Shown here one piece after another: positions 51,661 to 59,661 of a stretch of 64,000 bases of DNA (positions within the stretch are counted from its first letter, which is position 1; the number at the start of each line of letters is the position of its first letter). The notes under the pieces were generated by a model that saw only the letters and a list, made by a program, of their open reading frames with translations, made no database searches and had not been told where the DNA came from. The translations under genes were made by a program, and so were the position numbers. The stretch is from Spirosoma oryzae (lineage in GTDB: Bacteria > Bacteroidota > Bacteroidia > Cytophagales > Spirosomataceae), in the NCBI RefSeq assembly GCF_003002825.1, contig NZ_PVTE01000008.1:1-64000 (forward strand), read 5' to 3'.

Positions 51661-51685
51661 TTTACACTGTAAAACTTTCCGCGTA

Positions 51686-51907
51686 ATGCTAGAACGCATA
51701 ACGATAGATCCAGCGGTTTGTCATGGCAAACCTACTATCCGAGGCTCAAGGATACTCGTGACAACAATACTGGAATTACTGGCGAGTGGCATGACTTGGG
51801 AAGAAATTCGGGCCGACTACGACGGACTCGAATCAGAAGACATCCAGGCATGTCTGAACTACGCTGTTCGGCTGGCGCAGTTCCGTACCCTGCCATTAGC
51901 AGCATGA
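51686..51907 (+). CDS. DUF433 antitoxin
   Basis: The protein has 73 residues. It has the DUF433 pattern ERITIDPAVCHGKPTIRGSR, ILVTTILELLASGMTWEEI and DYDGLESEDIQACLNYA, a winged or helix-turn-helix type fold. DUF433 proteins accompany PIN-like DUF5615 proteins and are treated as antitoxins of VapBC-like pairs. The stop overlaps the next ATG by 4 bases (ATGA at 51904-51907), which couples their translation and supports the pairing. It has its own promoter box. Confidence 0.85.
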   Translation: MLERITIDPAVCHGKPTIRGSRILVTTILELLASGMTWEEIRADYDGLESEDIQACLNYAVRLAQFRTLPLAA

Positions 51908-52278
51908 AATTTTTGATCGATGAGCAGTTGCCTCCCTTGCTAGTGAGCTGGCTAACCGAAAAGGGATTCGACACGATTCATGCAACGACGTTGTCGACCG
52001 GGGAGCGTATATCGGACGCCTTTATTTGTCAACGCAGCGTTGACGAGCAGCGGGTTGTCATTACGAAAGACGAGGATTTCCTCACTACGTATCTCCTTAA
52101 AAAGCAGCCCTATAAACTAATCTACATAACGGGCGGAAACATGAAGAACAGGCAATTGCTGGACATGTTCCGCGCTAATTTTGATGCCTTACTTTTTCGA
52201 CTGAACATAGGTGCCAACGTGATTGAGATCAATCAGTTTGATATCAGGGTTCGTGCGTCTGATAGTGATCCGCAGTAA
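51904..52278 (+). CDS. DUF5615 PIN-like toxin
   Basis: The protein has 124 residues. It starts MKFLIDEQLPPLLVSWLTEK with the first acidic residue Asp6, followed by DAFICQRSVDEQRVVITKDE (acidic patch) and LIYITGGN. This fits the DUF5615 PIN-like group (Mut7-C-like) found with DUF433 antitoxins. A frame from 51718 runs through the antitoxin gene in another phase and is not the real start. The toxin is likely an RNase; activity has not been shown for most members. Confidence 0.85.
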   Translation: MKFLIDEQLPPLLVSWLTEKGFDTIHATTLSTGERISDAFICQRSVDEQRVVITKDEDFLTTYLLKKQPYKLIYITGGNMKNRQLLDMFRANFDALLFRLNIGANVIEINQFDIRVRASDSDPQ

Positions 52279-52296
52279 CGGTAAATACGTTCCAGT

Positions 52297-52327
52297 TGCC
52301 GGTTTAGCCATACGTCTGTTATCTTTG
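52297..52327 (+). promoter_or_regulatory. Promoter of pyrB
   Basis: TTG (52297-52299), 20 bases and TATCTTTG (52320-52327) match both boxes. The ATG follows 26 bases later at 52354. Confidence 0.65.
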
Positions 52328-52353
52328 CCCCCGCTTACTCCCCGACTGCTCGT

Positions 52354-53277
52354 ATGGCCCAATCCCTCAGCGTCCGCCATTTGGTGGGCATCAAAGACCT
52401 GACCGAAGCTGATATTCAACTCATTCTCGAAACAGCCAGTCAGTTTAAAGAGGTCATCAACCGCCCCATCAAGAAAGTACCTTCGCTACGCGACATCACG
52501 ATTGCCAACGTTTTCTTCGAAAATTCGACCCGAACCCGGCTCTCGTTTGAACTGGCCGAAAAACGATTGTCGGCCGATGTTGTGAATTTTTCTGCTTCGG
52601 GTAGTTCCGTCAAGAAAGGCGAAACGCTGCTCGACACGGTCAACAACATTCTGGCCATGAAAGTCGACATGGTCGTGATGCGGCACAGCAGCCCCGGTGC
52701 GCCCCACTACCTCACCCAGCATATCAAGGCCAACGTCGTCAATGCGGGCGATGGGACGCACGAACACCCCACACAAGCCCTGCTCGACTCGTTTTCCATT
52801 CGCGAAAAGCTGGGCGACGTAGCCGGTAAACGCATCGCAATTATTGGTGACATAACGCATTCACGGGTTGCGCTCTCCAATATTTTCTGCTTACAGAAGC
52901 AGGGAGCCGAAGTCATGGTTTGTGGTCCGAAAACGCTTATTCCCAAGCACATGAGCGCGCTGGGTATTCGGGTGGGTCACGACGTGCGCGAAGCCCTGGC
53001 CTGGTGCGACGTTGCCAACGTACTGCGCATTCAGCTGGAACGGCAACAGATCAAGTACTTCCCCTCATTGCGGGAGTACTCGCTGTACTACGGTATCTCG
53101 AAACAGATGCTCGACGAGCTGGACCGCCCGATCGTGCTAATGCACCCCGGCCCGATCAACCGTGGCGTTGAACTGACATCGGATGCAGCCGACTCAGCCC
53201 ACAGCATTATTCTCGATCAGGTCGAGAATGGTGTCGCGGTGCGGATGGCGGTGTTGTATCTGCTGGCGCAGTTATAA
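52354..53277 (+). CDS. pyrB: Aspartate carbamoyltransferase, catalytic subunit
   Basis: The protein has 307 residues. The carbamoyl phosphate motif FFENSTRTR lies at 54-62, GDGTHEHPTQALLD follows in the middle (about 131-144), and the aspartate-binding domain contains MHPGPINRGVEL (Arg-Gly loop) near the C-terminus. It catalyses the first committed step of pyrimidine synthesis. There is no pyrI regulatory subunit next to it, as in many Bacteroidetes. It has its own two-box promoter and is closed by the bidirectional terminator at 53399. Confidence 0.95.
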   Translation: MAQSLSVRHLVGIKDLTEADIQLILETASQFKEVINRPIKKVPSLRDITIANVFFENSTRTRLSFELAEKRLSADVVNFSASGSSVKKGETLLDTVNNILAMKVDMVVMRHSSPGAPHYLTQHIKANVVNAGDGTHEHPTQALLDSFSIREKLGDVAGKRIAIIGDITHSRVALSNIFCLQKQGAEVMVCGPKTLIPKHMSALGIRVGHDVREALAWCDVANVLRIQLERQQIKYFPSLREYSLYYGISKQMLDELDRPIVLMHPGPINRGVELTSDAADSAHSIILDQVENGVAVRMAVLYLLAQL

Positions 53278-53398
53278 GAAAATACGTCCTTGATCATCAA
53301 TTAAAATAGATCATTCAATAGCCTTATTTTTTTACATCACATCTAAAGCGCGCAAAAAATAAATCATCGATTCGACGCAATCTCGTTTAACCGGTAAA

Positions 53399-53446
53399 CA
53401 AAAAAGAGTGTGCTTTTCCCTCGAAAAGAAGCACACTCTTTTTTGT
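53399..53446. terminator. Bidirectional terminator between pyrB and the DoxX gene
   Basis: The 16-base arms (AAAAAAGAGTGTGCTT and complement) end in A and T runs on both sides, between convergent genes. The gap 53278-53398 before it holds only AT-rich sequence. Confidence 0.9.
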
Positions 53447-54004
53447 TTATACGGTTACTGTCGTTTTTAATTTAGGCCGCATATCCGATACACGTTTTCG
53501 CAATGACTGCCGCAATCCCTGTGGCTCGGCAACGATACGTGCACCCGTCCACGTGGACGCAATCACCATACCGGCAGCAACCAGAATAATGTCTTTGATA
53601 ATGTACTGAGCTGCCAGCGTGGGCGCATGGTAAGGGCCTACAAATAATTCCGCTGGAAACAGAAACAGCGGTGACATGGCACCAATCATCTGCACGGCCA
53701 TTAACCACACGCCGACACGCAGAAAGCGGCCTGTCAGAAAGCAAATACCGATAATACACTCTAAACCAGCCACAAAATCCATAGCGTAATGCCCGGATAG
53801 TACACCGAATGTAAGTACGTTTGTCGTGTGCGTAGCTAGTACTTCGATCGGGCTGATACCAGGAAAAAACTTTAGCACGCCAAACCCCAGAAAGACAATA
53901 CCCATACCGATACGTAACAAGGTAATGCTGTGCGCGACCAGCCAATGATTCATTCTTGTATCAAAGCGGTCAAAACCATCCATCCATTTCTTGCCGATGT
54001 TCAT
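53447..54004 (-). CDS. DoxX-family membrane protein
   Basis: The protein has 185 residues with four predicted membrane helices (about 28-48, 65-90, 95-118 and 135-155). It shows the DoxX-like SITLLRIGMGIVFLGFGVLK start and an ECIIGICFLTGRFLRVG segment. DoxX-type proteins are linked to quinol oxidase or thiosulfate-oxidising complexes in some species, but most are of unknown role. A CAAACGTA (54121-54128) on the plus strand equals a TACGTTTG box for this gene, about 115 bases upstream. Confidence 0.8.
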   Translation of the reverse strand: MNIGKKWMDGFDRFDTRMNHWLVAHSITLLRIGMGIVFLGFGVLKFFPGISPIEVLATHTTNVLTFGVLSGHYAMDFVAGLECIIGICFLTGRFLRVGVWLMAVQMIGAMSPLFLFPAELFVGPYHAPTLAAQYIIKDIILVAAGMVIASTWTGARIVAEPQGLRQSLRKRVSDMRPKLKTTVTV

Positions 54005-54170
54005 AGCATTTGTCTTTTTCCATATATCTACGCAGACTGTTGCATGAACAGATTGATACTGACTAATTAATTTATCAGTGTCTCTATTTTAATAATAGTA
54101 TTCGAATGGTTCATCGTTACCAAACGTATTCCTTAAGAAAAATTTTGCGCCCCTATTCATCAGACTAACA

Positions 54171-54758
54171 CTAGTTTTTTATACCCGTATACCCCAGCTT
54201 TTTCAGTTCCGACGCTGTCAGGTTTAAGACGTTTACGTCGAGCTTGATTGGTTCCAGTGGCGTATCGGTTGAATCACGTTTTGTATTGCAGATTGCGTCG
54301 ATGACGTCCATGCCTTTAAAGACCTGCCCGAAGATGGTGTAATTATCATCCAGCCGGGGCAGGCCTTTTTTGTTCTGCACGATATACAGCTGGCAACCCG
54401 CCGACAGCTTGCCGGGGTTATCGTCACGCCCGGTACCGACCGCCCCATATACGTGCCGAACAGTCGGTACAAACTCAGGTTCGAGCAGGTAAGGTGAGCC
54501 GGCAAATCCGGCGGGGGTATCGGGGCAACCACCCTGCGCCACAAAATTCGGAATCACACGATTGAACGTCAGCGTATCCCAGTAGGCGGCATTGGCCAGT
54601 TTCAGAAAGCTGGCTTTGTGCCTGGGCGTTTCGTCATACAACCAGAAAAGCACCTCACCGAGCCGCGTCTTGATCTGCCCGACCGGATACGTTTTCGGTG
54701 GTTTCGAATCTGTTGATGTTAGGAAAAGATGGGCAATGAGCAGCAGATTGTAAAGCAT
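54171..54758 (-). CDS. Peptidylprolyl isomerase, cyclophilin type
   Basis: The protein has 195 residues. The cyclophilin core shows TFNRVIPNFVAQGGCPDTPA, then AGCQLYIVQNKKGLPRLDDN and YTIFGQVFKGMDVIDAI. The typical AxxxPG(T)NxSQFFI is reduced to a SAGCQLYIV form, but the R/F/Q active-site residues remain. The N-terminus has a short hydrophobic stretch (NLLLIAHLFLTS), a possible export signal. It catalyses cis-trans isomerisation of Xaa-Pro bonds, probably in the periplasm. Confidence 0.88.
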   Translation of the reverse strand: MLYNLLLIAHLFLTSTDSKPPKTYPVGQIKTRLGEVLFWLYDETPRHKASFLKLANAAYWDTLTFNRVIPNFVAQGGCPDTPAGFAGSPYLLEPEFVPTVRHVYGAVGTGRDDNPGKLSAGCQLYIVQNKKGLPRLDDNYTIFGQVFKGMDVIDAICNTKRDSTDTPLEPIKLDVNVLNLTASELKKLGYTGIKN

Positions 54759-54983
54759 GGTCAGGTTGGTGCGTGTAGCACATGCGCTTGAGCTACCGAT
54801 TCCGCAAGCTAGCAGGCAACCCAGAAATTGCCAACAGTGTAGTCATCCACTTACTAAATGTTAGCAATTCTACACCTGACTGATAGCGCATTATATCGCT
54901 AATAATCAACCGATTAATAGGCAATTTCCAAAGCAAGATCAGTATCTAGGAAAGTAAATTATTAAAAATTTTTATTTGTAAAG

Positions 54984-55014
54984 AGTCTAAATAAATAGTC
55001 TAGTAGTACTTTTG
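54984..55014 (+). promoter_or_regulatory. Promoter and possible operator of the siderophore-type receptor gene
   Basis: The -7 box TACTTTTG is at 55007-55014. Directly upstream are two AGTCTA repeats (54984-54989 and 54997-55002) with AATAAAT between. Their position just before the box would fit an iron-responsive repressor site, but no consensus was verified. Confidence 0.45.
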
Positions 55015-55037
55015 CGCTCATAACTAAGCCAAGTATT

Positions 55038-57398
55038 ATGAGTAAGCTATATCTGTACACGCTGCTGCTTTGCTTTTGTAGCAGTGCCGTGTTCGCACAG
55101 ACGGGTGGTCTTCGTGGCAAGATCACATCGGCTGATGGCAACCCTGTTGAAGCCGTGACGGTACGCCTGAAAGGAACCCGTCAGGGCGCTATGTCGACCG
55201 CCGAAGGAACATATGAGGTAAAAAATATCAAGGCGGGCGAGTATACGCTACAGGTTTCACTGATCGGTCTGGAAACGAAAGAACAGATCGTCAGTGTACA
55301 GGCCGGCCAGGTGACCGACGTACCGACGATCACGCTGAACGAGAACACCAATCAGTTGCAGGAAGTGATGGTGACCGCCGGCCGTGGCAAGTACACCGAC
55401 CCAACCATATCGTCGTCGCTGCGACTGGCAGCCCCGGTTATCGAAATTCCGCAGAATATTCAGTTAGTCACCAGCAAAGTCCTGGCCGACCAACTGGTTA
55501 CCAGCATGAGCGACGGCGTCATTCGCAACGTCAGCGGAGCGACCAAGCTTGAACACTGGGGTGATATGTATTCACGCATCAATGCGCGGGGCGGTCGGTT
55601 GTCGGCCTTTCGTAACGGCATGAACATCACCTCGTCCTGGGGTCCGCTAAACGAAGATATGAGCTTTGTCGATCATATCGAGTTCGTGAAAGGACCGGCT
55701 GGCTTTATGATGTCGAACGGCGACCCAACGGGTATTTACAACGTCGTGACTAAGCGCCCGACCGGTGTCACCAAAGGTGAAGCCAGCCTGCTGCTGGGCA
55801 GCTACGATTTCTACCGGGCATCGCTCGACCTGGATGGCAAACTCAGCGCCGACGGTCGACTGCTGTACCGCTTCAACGCGATGGGACAGACCAAAAACTC
55901 GTTTCGCCCTTATGAATTTAACAACCGCTACAGCATCGCGCCCGTCATCAGTTACCGCCTAAGCGATCGGACGACACTTACCGCTGAGTATATCTACCAG
56001 TACTCGAAAATGTCGAACGTAGGCAGTTTCTACGTCTTTGACACGCGTGGCTACGGAACCTTACCCCGCGATTTTACCTTCGCTGAACCCGGTCTCGATC
56101 CCACTACGGTCAACGACCATAACCTGACGGTGAACATTCAGCATCAGATTGACCCGAACTGGAAAATCACGGCGCAGGGGTCATACTTCAACTACCAGCA
56201 GGTCGGCAGTTCGATGTGGGTCAACTCGGTGGCGACCAACGGCGACGTGAGCCGGTACGTGAGCATCTGGGATGCCTCGAACATCATGAAATTCGGCCAG
56301 GTTTACCTGAACGGAACAACCCGAACAGGCGGCATTCAGCACCGGATTCTGGCCGGTCTGGACCTGGGCAGCAAAGAATACCTGGCCGACTGGAATCAAT
56401 CGCATGACCTGGATTCGGCAGGTACCTTCAACATTTACCGGGCGAATCGCGGACTCCCCAAATATGGCTTCCCTACCTTCGACCGGAGCCGGTCGCTGGC
56501 CCAACGGGCGGGCATTTATGGCGTCGTATCGCAAGCCTACACGGGGGCCTATCTACAGGATGAACTAGGCTTCCTCGACAATCGCATCCGCCTGACGCTG
56601 GCCGGGCGCTACACCGACGTACGCCAGAATTCGTACAACACGATCACGACCGGCAAGCGCTTTACGCCACGCGTTGGCCTGAGCGTTTCGCTCGGTCCGC
56701 AAACGGCAGTCTACGCACTTTACGATCAGTCGTTCGTTCCGCAAGCAGGTGTCCGGCGCGATGGTGGCGAAGTGAAACCCGTTACCGGTAACAACCGGGA
56801 GATCGGTATCAAGCGTGACTGGTTCGGTGGTCGCTGGAGCACGACGCTCGCGCTGTACAGCATCCTGCAAAACAATCAGAATGCCGCCGATCCGACTAAC
56901 CGGGCGGGTGAGCAGTTTGTGGTTCAGTTCGGGCAAACAAAAACGCAGGGTATTGAATTCGACCTGCGCGGGGAAATCGTTCGGGGCCTGAACCTGGTTG
57001 CCAATTATGCGCTGACCGATTCAAAAATCGCGCAGTCGGCCACGGAATCACTGGTCGGGAACAAAGTGCCCGGCTATGCCAAACACAACGCCAATGCCTG
57101 GCTGAGCTACCGTGTACAGCAGGGTGTGCTACGTGGCTTCGGCGCGTCGCTCGGCTTCACCTATCAGGGCGACCGCACTACCTGGGCCTGGACCGGCGCA
57201 ACAGGACAGCAGGCCTTACCTGACTATTTTAAACTCGACGGTGGTTTGTTCTGGGAAAAGGATCGGTTCCGGATTACGGCCAACGTGTTCAACATTGCTG
57301 ACACCTACCTGTATTCGGGCTCGCCTTATCTGAGTTACTACTACTGGCAGGCAGAGCCGGGCCGTAACTCGCGCGTCGGTGTAACGTACAGCTTCTAG
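55038..57398 (+). CDS. TonB-dependent siderophore receptor with N-terminal carboxypeptidase-like domain
   Basis: The protein has 786 residues: signal peptide (about 1-21), carboxypeptidase-regulatory-like domain (about 24-105; RGKITSADGNPVEAVTVRLK), plug domain (about 125-235; IEIPQNIQLVTSKVLADQ) and barrel to the C-terminal RVGVTYSF. Features like GRLSAFRNGMNITSSWGPLN and FVKGPAGFMMSNGDPTGIYN match the TIGR01783 siderophore-receptor class (FhuA/FecA/FoxA-like). It should import ferric siderophore across the outer membrane with TonB energy. A direct-repeat element sits in the promoter. No siderophore or permease genes are seen next to it. Confidence 0.9.
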   Translation: MSKLYLYTLLLCFCSSAVFAQTGGLRGKITSADGNPVEAVTVRLKGTRQGAMSTAEGTYEVKNIKAGEYTLQVSLIGLETKEQIVSVQAGQVTDVPTITLNENTNQLQEVMVTAGRGKYTDPTISSSLRLAAPVIEIPQNIQLVTSKVLADQLVTSMSDGVIRNVSGATKLEHWGDMYSRINARGGRLSAFRNGMNITSSWGPLNEDMSFVDHIEFVKGPAGFMMSNGDPTGIYNVVTKRPTGVTKGEASLLLGSYDFYRASLDLDGKLSADGRLLYRFNAMGQTKNSFRPYEFNNRYSIAPVISYRLSDRTTLTAEYIYQYSKMSNVGSFYVFDTRGYGTLPRDFTFAEPGLDPTTVNDHNLTVNIQHQIDPNWKITAQGSYFNYQQVGSSMWVNSVATNGDVSRYVSIWDASNIMKFGQVYLNGTTRTGGIQHRILAGLDLGSKEYLADWNQSHDLDSAGTFNIYRANRGLPKYGFPTFDRSRSLAQRAGIYGVVSQAYTGAYLQDELGFLDNRIRLTLAGRYTDVRQNSYNTITTGKRFTPRVGLSVSLGPQTAVYALYDQSFVPQAGVRRDGGEVKPVTGNNREIGIKRDWFGGRWSTTLALYSILQNNQNAADPTNRAGEQFVVQFGQTKTQGIEFDLRGEIVRGLNLVANYALTDSKIAQSATESLVGNKVPGYAKHNANAWLSYRVQQGVLRGFGASLGFTYQGDRTTWAWTGATGQQALPDYFKLDGGLFWEKDRFRITANVFNIADTYLYSGSPYLSYYYWQAEPGRNSRVGVTYSF

Positions 57399-57428
57399 GT
57401 ATCCAGGTTCACCTGGCAACGTATTGAA

Positions 57429-57480
57429 TCAGCCCCTGATTCCCCGGCAATCGAACGCCGTACGGGAGTCAGGGGCTGAC
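57429..57480 (+). terminator. Hairpin terminator after the receptor gene
   Basis: The arms TCAGCCCCTGATTCCC and GGGAGTCAGGGGCTGA pair with one G-T wobble, about 30 bases after the stop at 57398. Confidence 0.75.
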
Positions 57481-57895
57481 TTATTCATGAGCAGGGCAGC
57501 ACATAGCCCTACGCCACCATCATGTACCGCTGGGATAGAAATGCAGTAAGGACCTATTCTGGGCACCTCGCATACGAATAGAACTAAAGACGTTACAAAG
57601 CAATCGAGATAAGATTGCGAAGCGTGTATGAACGCACGTTGCTTCTGCCCTGCATACCTATTTTTTCAACCAACCAACCCATTCAGTATATACTCATATC
57701 GACCAATTTTATACTTGGTAACTATTCGCACTCAAAAACAGGTTACATCGACCTCAAAGTAGTTTTACAACAGCCTTTAGCAGACAGGCTATACATACTT
57801 TTACAAGACCGCCCGTAATGCATTTAGCAGTACGTTGATCGTTACCAGACGATCAGCGCATCGGCAACGACGTAACTTGTTACTTTTTTGAACCT
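57481..57895. other. Intergenic region without a supported gene
   Basis: These 415 bases are AT-rich and contain no convincing open frame; a 67-codon frame at 57615 has no protein-like features. A perfect 12-base palindrome GTAACTTGTTAC lies at 57872-57883, just before a TACTTTTTTG sequence and the ATG at 57896, and may be part of a promoter. Confidence 0.5.
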
Positions 57896-59605
57896 ATGAA
57901 ACACGTGTACTCAATAAAGTACATGCAGCTACTAGTATGTCTGCTCCTAACGGTGCCCGTATTAAGTCAGTCTGTTGATCTGACCGAACTAAAAAAGGTA
58001 AAGTTGTCGGGAGGGCTATCGGTCAACACCCTCTACAACTCGTACAACCCAACCGGAGCCGATCCATTGAGCTACTTCGTTTCCGGCAACGTAAATGTAC
58101 AGGCACTCGGTACCACCATTCCGGTTACGCTTTCCTATTCCAGCCGAAAGTTTACCTATAGCCAGCCCTTTTCGTACAATCAGATTGGCATTCACCCAAC
58201 CTACAAGTGGGCGACGGCGCACATCGGCATGTCGAATATGACATTTTCGCCGTATTCGCTCAGCGGACATCAGTTTAGCGGAGTAGGATTCGACTTGGCA
58301 CCCGGCCGGTGGAAAATCAGCACTATGTACGGTCGGCTTGTGAAAGCACAGGAAGCAACCGAAACCACACCGGCCGCTTTTCAGCGTACTGGCATGGGTT
58401 TCCGAGTAGGGTGGCAGGGCGATAAATTAAGAGGTGGCGTAACGACCTTCTACGCCCGCGATAATCCAAACTCGGTTACGATTCCGGTTCGTCCTGATAC
58501 AGCAGCGCCTTTCGAACAGCCAACCCCACTGGCAAACCTGGTCGTGGGCATCAATTTTGGTGCGACACTGTTCAATTTTCTTCAGTTTGACGTCGAGTAT
58601 ACAAACAGTGTATTGGAGCGCAACCGAACGATTACGGCGAAAGGAGCGCTCACCGCACCAGCGGCTCTGTTATGGCATCCAAACGCGACGGCGGAATCAT
58701 ATGGTGCGGTAAAAAGTACGCTGAACGCCGTCATGAAACGTACGAACACGGTCATTGGCGTAGGCTACGAGCGTGTCGATCCAAATTACCTAACGCTGGG
58801 CGGGTATTTTTTCACCAACGATTTCACCAACGTAACGCTGAATTTTTCGCAACCTTTCTGGGGCGGCAAAATCAACAGCAGCGGCTCAATTGGGGTACAG
58901 TGGGATGATTTGAAAAATGTAAAAACTAGTTCTCAGCGCCGGCTGGTGGGTAACCTGAACGTCATTGCCACCCCTTCCCCCCGACTGAACCTGAGCGCCA
59001 GTTATTCCAGTTTTCAAGCGTACACGTTTATCAACAATTCGATCCAGAACATTACGCGACTATCACCCCTGGAGCAGATCGACACGCTGAATTTTACTCA
59101 GATTACTCAGAATGCGTCGCTCAACGCGGTCTATCAACTCCGAACGACCGAGTCGAACGTACAAAGCCTTATGGCTAACGTTACGCTGATGGGTGTAGCC
59201 AACAAGCAAGGCGATATGGTTCGTCGGGGGCAACTGTCGGAAATTTTCAACGGTACAGTCAGCTATTCGTACGGATTACCCCGGCAGGCGCTGACGCTGA
59301 CAACCGGCGTCAACGTAATGGATAGCTACATCAGTCGTAACCGGTTCAACTCCGTCGGCCCGACGGTTGGCCTTAACAAGGCGTTCCTGAACAATACCCT
59401 GCTGGCCGCCCTGACCAGTTCGTATTTGTACGCTACGGCAGAAACGTCGACCAGCGAAATTACCAACGCCCGGCTAACGCTGAATTATACGGCCCTACAA
59501 CGGCACAACTTCACGTTTCTGCTGGCTAGTCTATGGCAGTCGACCCAATTGACTGCCACCGGCAATTTTATCACGGCAACGCTCGGTTACACCACCCGCT
59601 TCTAA
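57896..59605 (+). CDS. Outer-membrane beta-barrel protein paired with the TANFOR protein
   Basis: The protein has 569 residues with a signal peptide (YMQLLVCLLLTVPVLSQ). The mature chain is a long run of amphipathic strands with aromatic ends (SVNTLYNSYNP, LGGYFFTNDFTNVTLNFSQP) and a barrel-type C-terminus (ATLGYTTRF). I do not recognise a named family. Its gene is 56 bases upstream of the giant TANFOR gene on the same strand, so the two probably form an operon. The barrel may anchor or export the partner, or be a structural part of the envelope; this is inference. Confidence 0.7.
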   Translation: MKHVYSIKYMQLLVCLLLTVPVLSQSVDLTELKKVKLSGGLSVNTLYNSYNPTGADPLSYFVSGNVNVQALGTTIPVTLSYSSRKFTYSQPFSYNQIGIHPTYKWATAHIGMSNMTFSPYSLSGHQFSGVGFDLAPGRWKISTMYGRLVKAQEATETTPAAFQRTGMGFRVGWQGDKLRGGVTTFYARDNPNSVTIPVRPDTAAPFEQPTPLANLVVGINFGATLFNFLQFDVEYTNSVLERNRTITAKGALTAPAALLWHPNATAESYGAVKSTLNAVMKRTNTVIGVGYERVDPNYLTLGGYFFTNDFTNVTLNFSQPFWGGKINSSGSIGVQWDDLKNVKTSSQRRLVGNLNVIATPSPRLNLSASYSSFQAYTFINNSIQNITRLSPLEQIDTLNFTQITQNASLNAVYQLRTTESNVQSLMANVTLMGVANKQGDMVRRGQLSEIFNGTVSYSYGLPRQALTLTTGVNVMDSYISRNRFNSVGPTVGLNKAFLNNTLLAALTSSYLYATAETSTSEITNARLTLNYTALQRHNFTFLLASLWQSTQLTATGNFITATLGYTTRF

Positions 59606-59661
59606 CGGCTTCCACGCCAACACACCGGCTGGTCCGGTCGTGACTTCATGCCCCTACACAG

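Noticed and set aside
57615-57818. 67-codon frame between the siderophore receptor and the barrel gene
   Set aside because: It has no recognisable start context or domain, lies in an AT-rich promoter-like gap and ends without a partner.
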